This document shows, piece by piece, positions 9,537 to 17,306 of a stretch of 64,000 bases of DNA. The position numbers and the translations under genes were made by a program. Position 1 is the stretch's first letter. Each line of letters begins with the position of its first letter. Below the pieces are notes generated by a model. The model was given only the letters and a program-made list of their open reading frames with translations. It was not told the origin of the DNA and ran no database searches. Source of the stretch: Streptomyces sp. 846.5 (GTDB lineage Bacteria > Actinomycetota > Actinomycetes > Streptomycetales > Streptomycetaceae). The stretch covers positions 4,078,001 to 4,142,000 of the forward strand of contig NZ_SOBN01000001.1 in assembly GCF_004365705.1 (NCBI RefSeq), given 5' to 3'.

Positions 9537-9557
9537 GCCGGAGACAGCACAGCTGCG

Positions 9558-9593
9558 GAAGGGCCCTTGTTTCACGTGAAACAAGGGCCCTTC
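9558..9593 (+). terminator. parB terminator: 36-bp perfect palindrome centred on parS
   Basis: The palindrome 9558-9593 has 18-bp arms without a mismatch. Its centre is a complete parS (9569-9582) and its outer parts are GAAGGGCCCTT. It starts 22 bp after the parB stop. As RNA it forms a terminator-like stem; as DNA it is a parS extended by a long dyad. Confidence 0.85.
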
Positions 9594-9664
9594 TGGTTGC
9601 CCGGACCGGTGACTACGATGGCGCCGAAGGCTCTCGGCAGCGCTGTCGAGCCCATGGAGGGGCC

Positions 9665-9904
9665 ATGCGTGAGCACAGACGAGCGGTGTTCCTGACGGCG
9701 GAACTGGTGGCCGGTGTGCTCGGCGGCTTTGTCTCCGGGATGATCCTGGACCGGTCCCGACACGGTGCTGTCGACCTGAATCCCACGCAGCGCGCGGCGG
9801 ATCTATCGTGGAACCAGGATGCAGCGCGGCTGACCGCCGCCGAGCCCAAAGGTGTGGTGCATGGGACGCAGGCTGGTACCGCTGACTCTCGACTCTCTCG
9901 CTGA
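9665..9904 (+). CDS. Possible small membrane protein, unknown
   Basis: A 79-codon frame with a good ribosome-binding site (GGAGGGG, 9656-9662, just before ATG). Residues 8-28 (VFLTAELVAGVLGGFVSGMI) could span the membrane; the rest is polar. Most third positions are G or C, as in real genes here. The frame overlaps the start of the following acetyltransferase by 44 nt, which argues for either a coupled small gene or a chance frame. No family is recognised. Confidence 0.35.
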   Translation: MREHRRAVFLTAELVAGVLGGFVSGMILDRSRHGAVDLNPTQRAADLSWNQDAARLTAAEPKGVVHGTQAGTADSRLSR

Positions 9905-10478
9905 AGTTCCGCTCAGCTGTCGCTCCTGCGTGTTCTGGGAGCTGGACCCGGTGAACGGGGAAGCCGCGATCAAGGCGGGGCAGGCGGAGCTGGAGAAGGA
10001 GTCCTGGATCTCTGCGGTCCTGCTGGAGTGGGGCTCCTGCGGCCGGATCGCCTACGTCGACGACGCACCGGTGGGCTTTGTGCTCTATGCGCCGGCCGCC
10101 TATGTCCCCCGGTCGCTGGCCTTTCCGACCAGTCCGCTCTCTCCCGACGCGGTGCAGCTGATCACGGCTCGGATCCTGCCGGACTATCAGGGGCAGGGCA
10201 TCGGACGCACCCTGGTGCAGGCGGTCGCCAAGGATCTGGTGCGGCGCGGCTTCAAGGCGATCGAGGCCTTCGGTGATGCCAGGTGGTCCGGGCCGGGCTG
10301 TGTGCTGCCGGCGGACCACCTGCTGGCCGTCGGCTTCAAGACGGTGCGGCCGCATCCGCGCTATCCGCGGCTGCGGCTGGAGCTCCGCTCGGCGATCTCC
10401 TGGAAGGGGGAGATGGAGGTCGCCCTGGAGCGGCTGCTCGGCGCCGTCCAGAAGGAGCCCTCACTGCGGCCGCTCTGA
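9861..10478 (+). CDS. GNAT-family N-acetyltransferase
   Basis: Probable acetyl-CoA-dependent acetyltransferase of unknown substrate. The ATG at 9861 (AAAGG at 9848-9852) gives 205 residues starting MGRRLVPLTLDSLAEVPLSC. The GNAT motif A is RILPDYQGQGIGRTLVQAVAKDL near residues 110-132, containing the Q/RxxGxG/A acetyl-CoA loop. A CRSCVFWE block near residue 20 is typical of this actinomycete subgroup. The gene is a regular neighbour of parB in Streptomyces. It converges with the amidase gene; an 8-bp GC hairpin (10499-10517) and a parS (10545-10558) lie between them. Confidence 0.85.
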   Translation: MGRRLVPLTLDSLAEVPLSCRSCVFWELDPVNGEAAIKAGQAELEKESWISAVLLEWGSCGRIAYVDDAPVGFVLYAPAAYVPRSLAFPTSPLSPDAVQLITARILPDYQGQGIGRTLVQAVAKDLVRRGFKAIEAFGDARWSGPGCVLPADHLLAVGFKTVRPHPRYPRLRLELRSAISWKGEMEVALERLLGAVQKEPSLRPL

Positions 10479-10498
10479 TGTTTCACGTGGTCCAATCT

Positions 10499-10517
10499 TC
10501 CGGGGGCGACCCCCGGA
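10499..10517. terminator. Short GC hairpin between convergent genes
   Basis: TCCGGGGG (10499-10506), loop CGA, and the complement (10510-10517). It lies between the convergent GNAT and CwlM-like genes and could end either transcript. A degenerate parS (GTTTCACGTGGTCC, 10480-10493) directly precedes it. Confidence 0.45.
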
Positions 10518-10544
10518 CGCCCGCGCGAACCGAGCCACGCTGAT

Positions 10545-10558
10545 GTTTCACGTGAAAC
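10545..10558. promoter_or_regulatory. parS site
   Basis: Perfect GTTTCACGTGAAAC in the convergent spacer, 12 bp before the end of the amidase gene. A degenerate copy with an intact left half lies 65 bp to the left (10480-10493). Confidence 0.95.
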
Positions 10559-10570
10559 GGGCGGGAGCGC

Positions 10571-11746
10571 TCAGCTGCTGCGGAGGTCGGCGGGCAGGTG
10601 CAGGACGCCGGTGGGGGCGTCCTCCTCCGGGGGGAGGTAGAGGCGCTGCACGGCCACTGCGATGGCCTCCACGGCCTGCGCGCGCACCTGCGGGGAGACC
10701 AGGCGCATGGCGTCCTCGGGGTTGGTCAGATAGCCGAGCTCCAGGCGTACCGCGGTCATCCGGGTGGACCGCAGCAGGGTCCAGGTCCGGGCATGGCTGC
10801 GGTTGTCGCCGAGGCCGCAGCGGGCGACCAGCTCGCGCTGGAGCAGGCCGGCGAACTGCTTGCCGGTGTGGGACCAGCGGCCCCGGCTCTCGTCCCCGTA
10901 GTAGTAGCTGGAAGCGCCGGCGGCCTGAGGGTTGTGGTGCCCGTCGAGGTGGAGCGAGAGCATCAGATTGGCGTCGGTGGCATTGGCGAACTGGGCGCGC
11001 TGGGCCTCGTCCCCGCCCTGCTCCGCATTGCGGGTGAGGTAGGTGCGTACCCCCAGGGCGGTGAGTCGGCCCTCCAGCCGGGTGGCGATGTCCCAGACGA
11101 TCGCCGCCTCGGTGTGGCCGTGCGCGGTGACGCCCGGGTCATCGCCGCCGTGGCCGGGATCAATGACGATCACCTTTCCCGGCAGGGCCGCGCCGGAGCG
11201 CAGCAGCATCTCGGTTTCCCGCATCACATGGGGTGCGCCGCCGACGACGGTGCGGGCCAGCCGGGCCAGGACGGTGTAGGTGGCCGGGCCCAGGGTGCCG
11301 TCGGGATAGATGCCCATATTGCGCTGGAACTCGCTGAGGGCCTGTGCGGTGGTGGCCCCGAAGATGCCGTCGATCCGACCCGGGGTGAATCCCATGTCGA
11401 GCAGCCGCTGCTGGAGCTGGGCGACGTCGTCACCGACCTGGAGGTTGCCGACGACATGGGTGAGGACGCGATCGCCGAGCTGCCAGCGGGCCTCGTTGAG
11501 GTGCCGATAGGTCTCCGGTCCGACGATGCCGTCGGCGGTGAGTCCGCGCTGCTGCTGGAAGTAGCGCACGGCGGCGTCGACCAGGGCGTCGAAGAGTGAG
11601 CTCGCGGAGGGCAGCGAGCTGCCCACGGTGCTGTCCACGGCGGGCAGGAGTCCCAACAGGCCGAGCTTGAACCGGATCTCTGCCACTACCGGTCCGGTGT
11701 CACCGAGCTGCCATCGGTAGGCGTGCGCTGGTTGCTGCTGGGTCAT
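10571..11746 (-). CDS. CwlM-like N-acetylmuramoyl-L-alanine amidase-fold protein
   Basis: Two peptidoglycan-binding repeats (about residues 10-70 and 85-150; FTPGRIDGIFGATTAQALSE in the second) precede an Amidase_3 domain (190-370). The zinc ligands and catalytic residue of active amidases are all present: His in IDPGHGGDD, Glu in GHTEAAI, His in MLSLHLDGH and Glu in RLELGYLTN. There is no signal peptide or membrane segment, so the protein is predicted cytoplasmic. The Mycobacterium homologue CwlM, also beside trxA and parAB, is a cytoplasmic activator of MurA rather than a secreted hydrolase; that role is inferred here from context. The start is ATG at 11746. Confidence 0.9.
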   Translation of the reverse strand: MTQQQPAHAYRWQLGDTGPVVAEIRFKLGLLGLLPAVDSTVGSSLPSASSLFDALVDAAVRYFQQQRGLTADGIVGPETYRHLNEARWQLGDRVLTHVVGNLQVGDDVAQLQQRLLDMGFTPGRIDGIFGATTAQALSEFQRNMGIYPDGTLGPATYTVLARLARTVVGGAPHVMRETEMLLRSGAALPGKVIVIDPGHGGDDPGVTAHGHTEAAIVWDIATRLEGRLTALGVRTYLTRNAEQGGDEAQRAQFANATDANLMLSLHLDGHHNPQAAGASSYYYGDESRGRWSHTGKQFAGLLQRELVARCGLGDNRSHARTWTLLRSTRMTAVRLELGYLTNPEDAMRLVSPQVRAQAVEAIAVAVQRLYLPPEEDAPTGVLHLPADLRSS

Positions 11747-11851
11747 GACGTGAGGGTCCCCTCCTCATCGGCTGCCATGATCGTACGCGCCGTTCCGGGT
11801 AGTTCGATGCCTTCGGGGCCGACCCCTCGGAGCCCTCGCAAAACCCCCACC

Positions 11852-11865
11852 GTTTCACGTGAAAC
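11852..11865. promoter_or_regulatory. parS site
   Basis: Perfect GTTTCACGTGAAAC between the trxA terminator and the CwlM-like gene. Confidence 0.95.
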
Positions 11866-11871
11866 ATGCGA

Positions 11872-11909
11872 ACGCCGGGACGGCCACAGGGTGGTGGCCG
11901 TCCCGGCGT
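11872..11909 (-). terminator. trxA terminator
   Basis: Perfect 16-bp stem: ACGCCGGGACGGCCAC (11872-11887) and its complement (11894-11909), with a 6-nt loop. It starts 18 bp past the trxA stop. The parS at 11852-11865 lies just beyond. Confidence 0.85.
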
Positions 11910-11926
11910 CGTGTACTGCTGCGGAC

Positions 11927-12256
11927 CTAGGCGAGGAACTCGGCGAGGTCGCGGACCAGAGCGCTCTTGGGCTTGGCGCCGACGATGGTCTTCACGACCT
12001 CGCCGCCCTGGTAGACGTTCATGGTGGGGATGGAGAGAACGCCGTAGGTCGCGGGGACGTTGGGGTTGGCGTCGATGTCGAGCTTGGCGATGGTGATCTT
12101 GTCCGCGTACTCGGCGGCGATCTCCTCGAGCGCGGGGGCGACCTGGCGGCACGGGCCGCACCAGGTGGCCCAGAAGTCGACGAGCACAGGCTTGTCGCTC
12201 TTGAGCACCTCGGTCTCGAAGGTGTCGTCGGTCACGGTGATGGTGGCGCCGGCCAC
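11927..12256 (-). CDS. trxA: Thioredoxin
   Basis: Small dithiol reductant for cytoplasmic proteins such as ribonucleotide reductase. The 109-residue product has the canonical active site FWATWCGPCRQ near residues 29-39 and the cis-proline loop LSIPTMNVYQGG near 75-86. It is reduced by the TrxB encoded 63 bp upstream on the same strand. A second thioredoxin with a WCPPC site lies at 54416-54754. Confidence 0.98.
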   Translation of the reverse strand: MAGATITVTDDTFETEVLKSDKPVLVDFWATWCGPCRQVAPALEEIAAEYADKITIAKLDIDANPNVPATYGVLSIPTMNVYQGGEVVKTIVGAKPKSALVRDLAEFLA

Positions 12257-12319
12257 GGGGGCTCCTTGGGGGTGCTGGGGTGATGACTGAGTTGGCTCAG
12301 TGGGTGATGGAGAGGTGGC

Positions 12320-13282
12320 TCAGACCGCGACTGCGGCGTGGCTCTCGGCGTGCGCGAGGGCGGCCAGGTAGCGCTCGGCGTCCAGGGCGGCGGCACAGCC
12401 GGTGCCGGCCGCGGTGATCGCCTGACGATAGGTGTGGTCGACGACGTCGCCGGCGCCGAAGACACCCTCCAGGTTGGTGCGCGTGGAGGGGGCCTGGACC
12501 CGCAGGTAACCCTCGTCGTCCAGCTCCAGCTGGACCTTGAAGAGCTCGGTGCGCGGGTCGTGGCCGACAGCGATGAACAGTCCGGTGACGGGCAGCTCAC
12601 GCAGCTCCCCGGTGACCGTGTCGCGGAGCGTGAGTCCGCTCAGCTTGGCGTCGCCGTGGATCTCGGCGACCTCGCTGTTCCAGGCGAAGCTGATCTTCGG
12701 GTCGGCGAAGGCGCGCTCCTGCATGGTCTTGCTGGCGCGGAGCTCGCTGCGGCGGTGCACCACGGTGACCGACTTGGCGAAGCGCGACAGGAAGGTCGCC
12801 TCCTCCATGGCGGTGTCCCCGCCGCCGACCACGACGATGTCCTGGTCGCGGAAGAAGAAGCCGTCGCAGGTGGCACACCAGGAGACGCCGCGGCCGGACA
12901 GCTGGTCCTCGCGGGGCAGTCCGAGCTTGCGGTGCTGGGAACCGGTGGTGACGATGACGGCCTTGGCCCGGTGCACCGTGCCCTCGGAGTCGGTGACGGT
13001 CTTGATGTCACCGCTGAGGTCCACCGCGATGATGTCGTCCGGGATCAGCTCGGCGCCGAAGCGCTCGGCCTGACCGCGCATGTTGTCCATCAGCTCCGGG
13101 CCCATGATGCCGTCCTGGAAACCGGGGAAGTTCTCCACCTCGGTGGTGTTCATCAGCGCGCCGCCGGCGGAGACCGCACCCTCGAAGACCAGAGGCTTCA
13201 GCGAGGCACGTGCCGTGTAGAGCGCGGCCGTGTAGCCGGCCGGGCCGGAGCCGATGATGATCACGTTACGGACGTCGCTCAC
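12320..13282 (-). CDS. trxB: Thioredoxin-disulfide reductase
   Basis: NADPH-dependent FAD enzyme that reduces thioredoxin. The 320-residue product has the FAD-binding [16 protein letters not shown] near residues 12-27. The redox-active CATC sits in [11 protein letters not shown] near 135-140. The NADPH fold has [12 protein letters not shown] near 155 and the second FAD motif is VFGAGDVVD near 280. It starts with GTG and precedes trxA. In the related Streptomyces and Mycobacterium loci this operon is linked to the sigma factor and anti-sigma factor genes immediately upstream, as here. Confidence 0.98.
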   Translation of the reverse strand: MSDVRNVIIIGSGPAGYTAALYTARASLKPLVFEGAVSAGGALMNTTEVENFPGFQDGIMGPELMDNMRGQAERFGAELIPDDIIAVDLSGDIKTVTDSEGTVHRAKAVIVTTGSQHRKLGLPREDQLSGRGVSWCATCDGFFFRDQDIVVVGGGDTAMEEATFLSRFAKSVTVVHRRSELRASKTMQERAFADPKISFAWNSEVAEIHGDAKLSGLTLRDTVTGELRELPVTGLFIAVGHDPRTELFKVQLELDDEGYLRVQAPSTRTNLEGVFGAGDVVDHTYRQAITAAGTGCAAALDAERYLAALAHAESHAAVAV

Positions 13283-13384
13283 TGAACATCTCCTGAATCG
13301 CTTCGCAAGCCTGGGGCTGACGCGTGGGCGGGTCGCTGCCCACCCCGCTCAACGGTTACCCAGTGTCTCGCATTCCCGGAGGGT

Positions 13385-14323
13385 TCAGTCGCGCGGCACG
13401 GTGCGGTTGAGCAGGACCTGGCCGGGCTGGGCGGGCGAGGCGGTGGCCGCAGTGGCGCAGGACGAGGCGACCAGATAGACGTCCACGGTGTGGTCGGGGT
13501 CTTTGGTGTCGCGGTAGATGAGGGCGAAGACGGCGATGCCCTGGTAGGTGCCCTGGGCGGAAGCCAGCAGCTGTTCCGTGCCGCGGTGTGCCGCCAGGGT
13601 GACGCAGTCGGGCACGGTGATGCTCGCCCCGGCCGGGGACTGCTCCGTCGCGGCGCTCCCGGTGGCGGCTTTGGGAGAGTCTGCGGGCACCAGCTGCCGT
13701 GCCTGCTCGGCCAGCGTGGCTTCGGTGAAGACCAGGCCCGTCCTGGCGCCGTTCTCTAGCTGTCCTGCCGCACGGGGAACCGCACCGGAGGACGCAGTGC
13801 CGCTGGAAGTGCTCTGGGGGTGGATCTGCATCACTGAGGCGGTGACGACTCCGACGACGGCGAGGGCCGCCAGACCGAGGGCTGCCCGGCGAAGTCCCCG
13901 TGCCGACGGGCGTCGGCGCTTGCGTCCTGGTCCCCGGCTGCCGTCGGAGGGCCCGGACGGGCCGTGCGCGGCGCCGGGGGAGCTCTCGGTGCCACGGGAG
14001 CCACCGAGGGACCGCGAGGGCGCTGAGGCCGTCTCAGGGGCTGCGGCGGGCTCGGTCGAGCTGAGCAGGGCCTCGGCGGCGAGCGCCGCGTCGATGCGGA
14101 TCGCGATGTCCTCGGGGAGCTGGACCGGCTCGGCCTCTCCGAGCAGCGACCGGATCTCCTCGATGGCCGCGTGCGTGTCGAGGCACTCGGGACAGCCCGC
14201 GAGGTGCTCGCTCAGTTCGGCCGCGGCCTCGGCCGGGAGCAGGTCCTCCAGGTAGTCGGAGATGGCCTCGACCGGGGGGTGGCCGGAGGAGTCGAGGCCG
14301 AAGGGCGGGGTGGCCTGGCTCAT
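13385..14323 (-). CDS. Membrane anti-sigma factor (partner of sigma-M)
   Basis: Predicted to hold the ECF sigma factor encoded immediately upstream inactive at the membrane. The N-terminal anti-sigma domain has the zinc-binding pattern HLAGCPEC near residues 40-47 (HxxxCxxC). A disordered Ser/Pro/Gly stretch with a basic end (about 95-145) leads to one transmembrane helix, RAALGLAALAVVGVVTASVM, near 146-165. The remaining C-terminal part is extracytoplasmic. It is 312 residues long and its ATG overlaps the sigM stop (ATGA). It corresponds by position to RsmA of mycobacteria. Confidence 0.9.
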   Translation of the reverse strand: MSQATPPFGLDSSGHPPVEAISDYLEDLLPAEAAAELSEHLAGCPECLDTHAAIEEIRSLLGEAEPVQLPEDIAIRIDAALAAEALLSSTEPAAAPETASAPSRSLGGSRGTESSPGAAHGPSGPSDGSRGPGRKRRRPSARGLRRAALGLAALAVVGVVTASVMQIHPQSTSSGTASSGAVPRAAGQLENGARTGLVFTEATLAEQARQLVPADSPKAATGSAATEQSPAGASITVPDCVTLAAHRGTEQLLASAQGTYQGIAVFALIYRDTKDPDHTVDVYLVASSCATAATASPAQPGQVLLNRTVPRD

Positions 14324-15156
14324 GTCGGCTGCTCACCTCCTGCCTCGGGTCGTTGCTTGGCCAGTAGTGGGACGGTCGGTCCCTGGTTCGGGTTCCCTTC
14401 CCGTCTGGGTGGTGCGGTACCCGCCTCGCCAGGGGCGTGCGGGAGCACTGATCCGCCGCCCGTTCCCTTCGGATCCTCTGTTTCACGTGAAACATCAGGC
14501 GAGTCGGGTGTCGTCGCCGGGGGTCCGGGGGTTGTCCCCCGGGAGGTTGGAGTACGTGAAACATCAGGCGACGCGTCCGGGGCTTGGCTGCGCCGGAGGT
14601 GGGCGATCTGGGGGAGCAGCCGGGCCCTGCCGCGGGCGCAGCGGCTCTTCACCGTTCCGACGGGGACGTCGAGGATCAGTGCGGCCTCGGCTACCGGGTA
14701 GCCCTGGACGTCGACCAGGACGAGCGCCGCACGCTGCTCCGCCGGGAGTGAGGCGAGTGCGGTGCCCAGCTCGCGGCGCAGCTCCCCGCGCTCCGCCGAG
14801 ATGTCGGCGCCTTCGCCGTGGCCCAGGAGGTCGTCGGGCGTGGACTGCTCGTCGAGCGGTCGGGTGGGCCGGCTGGCGTTGCGGCGGACCCGGTCCAGGC
14901 AGGCGTTGACCACGATCCGGTGCAGCCAGGTGGTCACCGCCGAGCGCCCCTGGAAGGTGTGCGCGGACCGGAAGGCGGAGACGAGGGCGTCCTGGAGCGC
15001 GTCGGCGGCTTCCTCGCGGTCGCCCAGGGTACGCAGCGCCACCGCCCACAGCCGGTCGCGATGGCGCCGGACCAGCTCGCCGAACGCGTCGTGGTCTCCC
15101 CCGACATGGCGCGCCAGCAGTTCGGCATCGCTGTCTTCCTGCGGCGTACCGGCCAC
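14320..15156 (-). CDS. sigM: ECF RNA polymerase sigma factor SigM
   Basis: Extracytoplasmic-function sigma factor, named from its fixed position next to its anti-sigma gene and trxBA. The GTG at 15156 is preferred (GGGGGGAAG 10 nt upstream), giving 278 residues; a GTG at 15198 is also possible. Region 2 includes AFGELVRRHRDRLWAVALRT and DRLWAVALRTLGDREEAAD. Region 4 includes SLPAEQRAALVLVDVQGYPV and VPVGTVKSRCARGRARL. After region 4 comes a long, disordered 100-residue tail not typical of ECF factors. That tail holds a repeated SPDVSR unit, and one copy is a perfect parS at DNA level. Confidence 0.92.
   Translation of the reverse strand: MAGTPQEDSDAELLARHVGGDHDAFGELVRRHRDRLWAVALRTLGDREEAADALQDALVSAFRSAHTFQGRSAVTTWLHRIVVNACLDRVRRNASRPTRPLDEQSTPDDLLGHGEGADISAERGELRRELGTALASLPAEQRAALVLVDVQGYPVAEAALILDVPVGTVKSRCARGRARLLPQIAHLRRSQAPDASPDVSRTPTSRGTTPGPPATTPDSPDVSRETEDPKGTGGGSVLPHAPGEAGTAPPRREGNPNQGPTVPLLAKQRPEAGGEQPT
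14480..14493. promoter_or_regulatory. parS site within sigM
   Basis: Perfect GTTTCACGTGAAAC inside the region coding for the sigM C-terminal tail, read as VSRET. A decayed copy lies 69 bp away (14549-14562) within an 18-bp direct repeat. Confidence 0.95.
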
Positions 15157-15228
15157 GTGTGTGCTTCCCCCCTCGGAGATCGGGCACCAGAGTGTCACCC
15201 AGGACCGGCTCTGTCAGCCGGAGCGGTG

Positions 15229-17157
15229 TCATCCGACGATCTGGATCTCCGAGATTCCCCCGCGGTACGCGGCGGAGTTGCTGGGCTCCGGCGGGAGGCT
15301 GGTGATGTGGATGAGGATGTAGCGGGTGCGGACCGGGGTGGCGAGCAGGGCGCTGTCGAAGGTGGTGCCCACCGTCTTCAGGTTGGCGATCCGCTGGGTG
15401 TAGGCGGAGCTGGCGGAGGTGGGCGCGGCGCCGGCGTCGGCGGGCGCAGCCAGGACCTCCAGGGTCTGTCCGGCCACGGGCAGGGTGAGCCTGACCCCGG
15501 AGACGCTCTGGACGCTGCCGAGGTCGACGATGATGCCGCTGCCGTCGGCGCGGCTGCTGAGGTTCCCGAAGTTCGGGTAGTTCTGGTACTCCGAGGTGGT
15601 CCAGGCGGTGCTCGCCTTGCCGTCTATGGCCAGCGGCACCTGATCGGCCTGTATCGGCGCGCCCAGCGGGGAGAACTCGGCCGCTCCATTGATCTTCAGC
15701 AGGTGCTGCGCCGCCGCGCTCGACGAGGTCTGCGGCTTGGCGGAGGTGGCGCCGCCGACGCCGGCGTTCACCGGGAGCTGGCTGTTGCCGGTGCCGGGCT
15801 TGTCCATCAGGGCCTGGGCGGTCGCCCAGCTGCCGAGGCCGACGGCGGCCAGCAGAACCAGGGAGACACCCCACTTGAGCGCCTTGCCGGTACGTCCGGG
15901 CAGGGCGGGCGGGGGCGTGGGCGGCAGTGGTGCGCTGGGCCGGCGCGGCGGGAGGGGCACCGTGGTGCCCTGGTCCCGACGGGGGTAGACGGTGGCCGGG
16001 TACTCGGGCAGCACCAGCGGCTCGGGCTCGGGCTGCTTGATCCTGGGGAGCTGGGCGATCGCCTTGGCGAGCTCCTGAGGGGACGTCAGCGGCTCCAGGT
16101 GGCGCACCGGGTGCTCGCACAGGACCCGGGAGCACAGGTCGGACAGACCCCGGTGGATGGCGGCCTTGACCTGCTCGGGCGGCACAACGCCGACCGTCCT
16201 GGGGATGCCCTGCAGGCCGTGCCGGTCCTCCGGGTAGGGCCAGCGATGGGTGAGCGAGGCGAAGAGGAGCGTGCCGATGGCCCGGGTGTCGTCGAGCTCG
16301 GCCGCCGCGCGGTCCTCGGGTGCCAGTCCGTGCAGCGCGGCGTCCATGGCCAGGCCGTTGATCCGGTACTGGCCGCTGTCGCTGCGCAGCACGCAGGAGG
16401 GCGTGAGCCGCAGGTGCGACATCCCCCTGCGGTGTGCGGCCGCGATGGCGTCGGTGACCTGACGGACCATCTGGTAGGCCTCGTACGCCTCCAGCGGTCC
16501 CTCGGCGAGCATGGTGCCGAGGTCGGTGGCGTCCGGGAGCCATTCGCGGATGATGTAGACCAGCTCGCCCTCCTCGACCGCGTCGAGGACCTGGACGAAT
16601 CGCGGGTCGCCGAGCAGCGCCGCCTGCCGGGCGGCGGCGACGGCGTCCTTGGAGCGCTGGTGGCCCGAGGCGAGCAGATGGATGCCGACGGCGCGGCGCA
16701 GCTTCTCGTCGACGGCGCGCCAGCTGGTGAAGACGCCGGCCTGGGTCAGGCACTCCTCCAGCCGGTACCGGTCGGCGATCCGGTCGCCGCTGTGGCGCAC
16801 CGGGGCGGGCAGCAGCGGAGCCGTCTCGACGGTCGCGGCGGGCTCGACGGTCTCAGTGGGCTCAGCTGAGGATTCGCTGTCCTCGGGGGTCTCCGGGGTC
16901 TCCGGGGCTGCTGGGGCTTCCGGGGTCAGTGCGACCGTGGCGTCGTCGCCCGGGGCGTCGAGGGCAGCTCTCTCCTCGACGCCCTCCTGCTCATCCCCCT
17001 CCTGCTGCTCCCCGGATGAGTCGTCGTCAGCGCTGATGTCGCCGACGATCTCCTCCGCGGTGAGTTCGGCCGTCAACTCCGCGGTGGGCTCGGCGGGACA
17101 GGCGTCCGCGCTGCTCTCCGTGATCGTCTCGACCGGAGCCTTGCTGCGATCCGCCAC
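15229..17157 (-). CDS. Membrane pseudokinase with C-terminal discoidin-like domain
   Basis: The 642-residue protein starts with an acidic disordered region (1-125). A Ser/Thr kinase-like domain follows (about 128-385) without the key catalytic residues: MSHLRLTPSC replaces HRDLKPxN, INGLAM stands where DFG should be, and no VAxK lysine is visible. A Pro-rich linker precedes one transmembrane helix (LKWGVSLVLLAAVGLGSWAT, about 430-450). The extracellular end resembles an F5/8-type beta-sandwich (IDGKASTAWTT, IIVDLGSVQSVSGVRLTLPV). Mycobacterium Rv3910 fuses MurJ to a comparable pseudokinase that docks FhaA; here the two parts are adjacent separate genes. Confidence 0.9.
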   Translation of the reverse strand: MADRSKAPVETITESSADACPAEPTAELTAELTAEEIVGDISADDDSSGEQQEGDEQEGVEERAALDAPGDDATVALTPEAPAAPETPETPEDSESSAEPTETVEPAATVETAPLLPAPVRHSGDRIADRYRLEECLTQAGVFTSWRAVDEKLRRAVGIHLLASGHQRSKDAVAAARQAALLGDPRFVQVLDAVEEGELVYIIREWLPDATDLGTMLAEGPLEAYEAYQMVRQVTDAIAAAHRRGMSHLRLTPSCVLRSDSGQYRINGLAMDAALHGLAPEDRAAAELDDTRAIGTLLFASLTHRWPYPEDRHGLQGIPRTVGVVPPEQVKAAIHRGLSDLCSRVLCEHPVRHLEPLTSPQELAKAIAQLPRIKQPEPEPLVLPEYPATVYPRRDQGTTVPLPPRRPSAPLPPTPPPALPGRTGKALKWGVSLVLLAAVGLGSWATAQALMDKPGTGNSQLPVNAGVGGATSAKPQTSSSAAAQHLLKINGAAEFSPLGAPIQADQVPLAIDGKASTAWTTSEYQNYPNFGNLSSRADGSGIIVDLGSVQSVSGVRLTLPVAGQTLEVLAAPADAGAAPTSASSAYTQRIANLKTVGTTFDSALLATPVRTRYILIHITSLPPEPSNSAAYRGGISEIQIVG

Positions 17158-17306
17158 CTTCGTCCTGCCTCCCCTGTGCTGTGCCCTCGATCATTCCGGG
17201 CCGCGGTCAATTGTGCCAATGCCCGCTCGTCGACTACGACCCACGATCCCCCTCGGAGGTTGCCCCGGGGAGGTGTCCTCTTCGCCAAAATGAGGACGAG
17301 TCGGTC

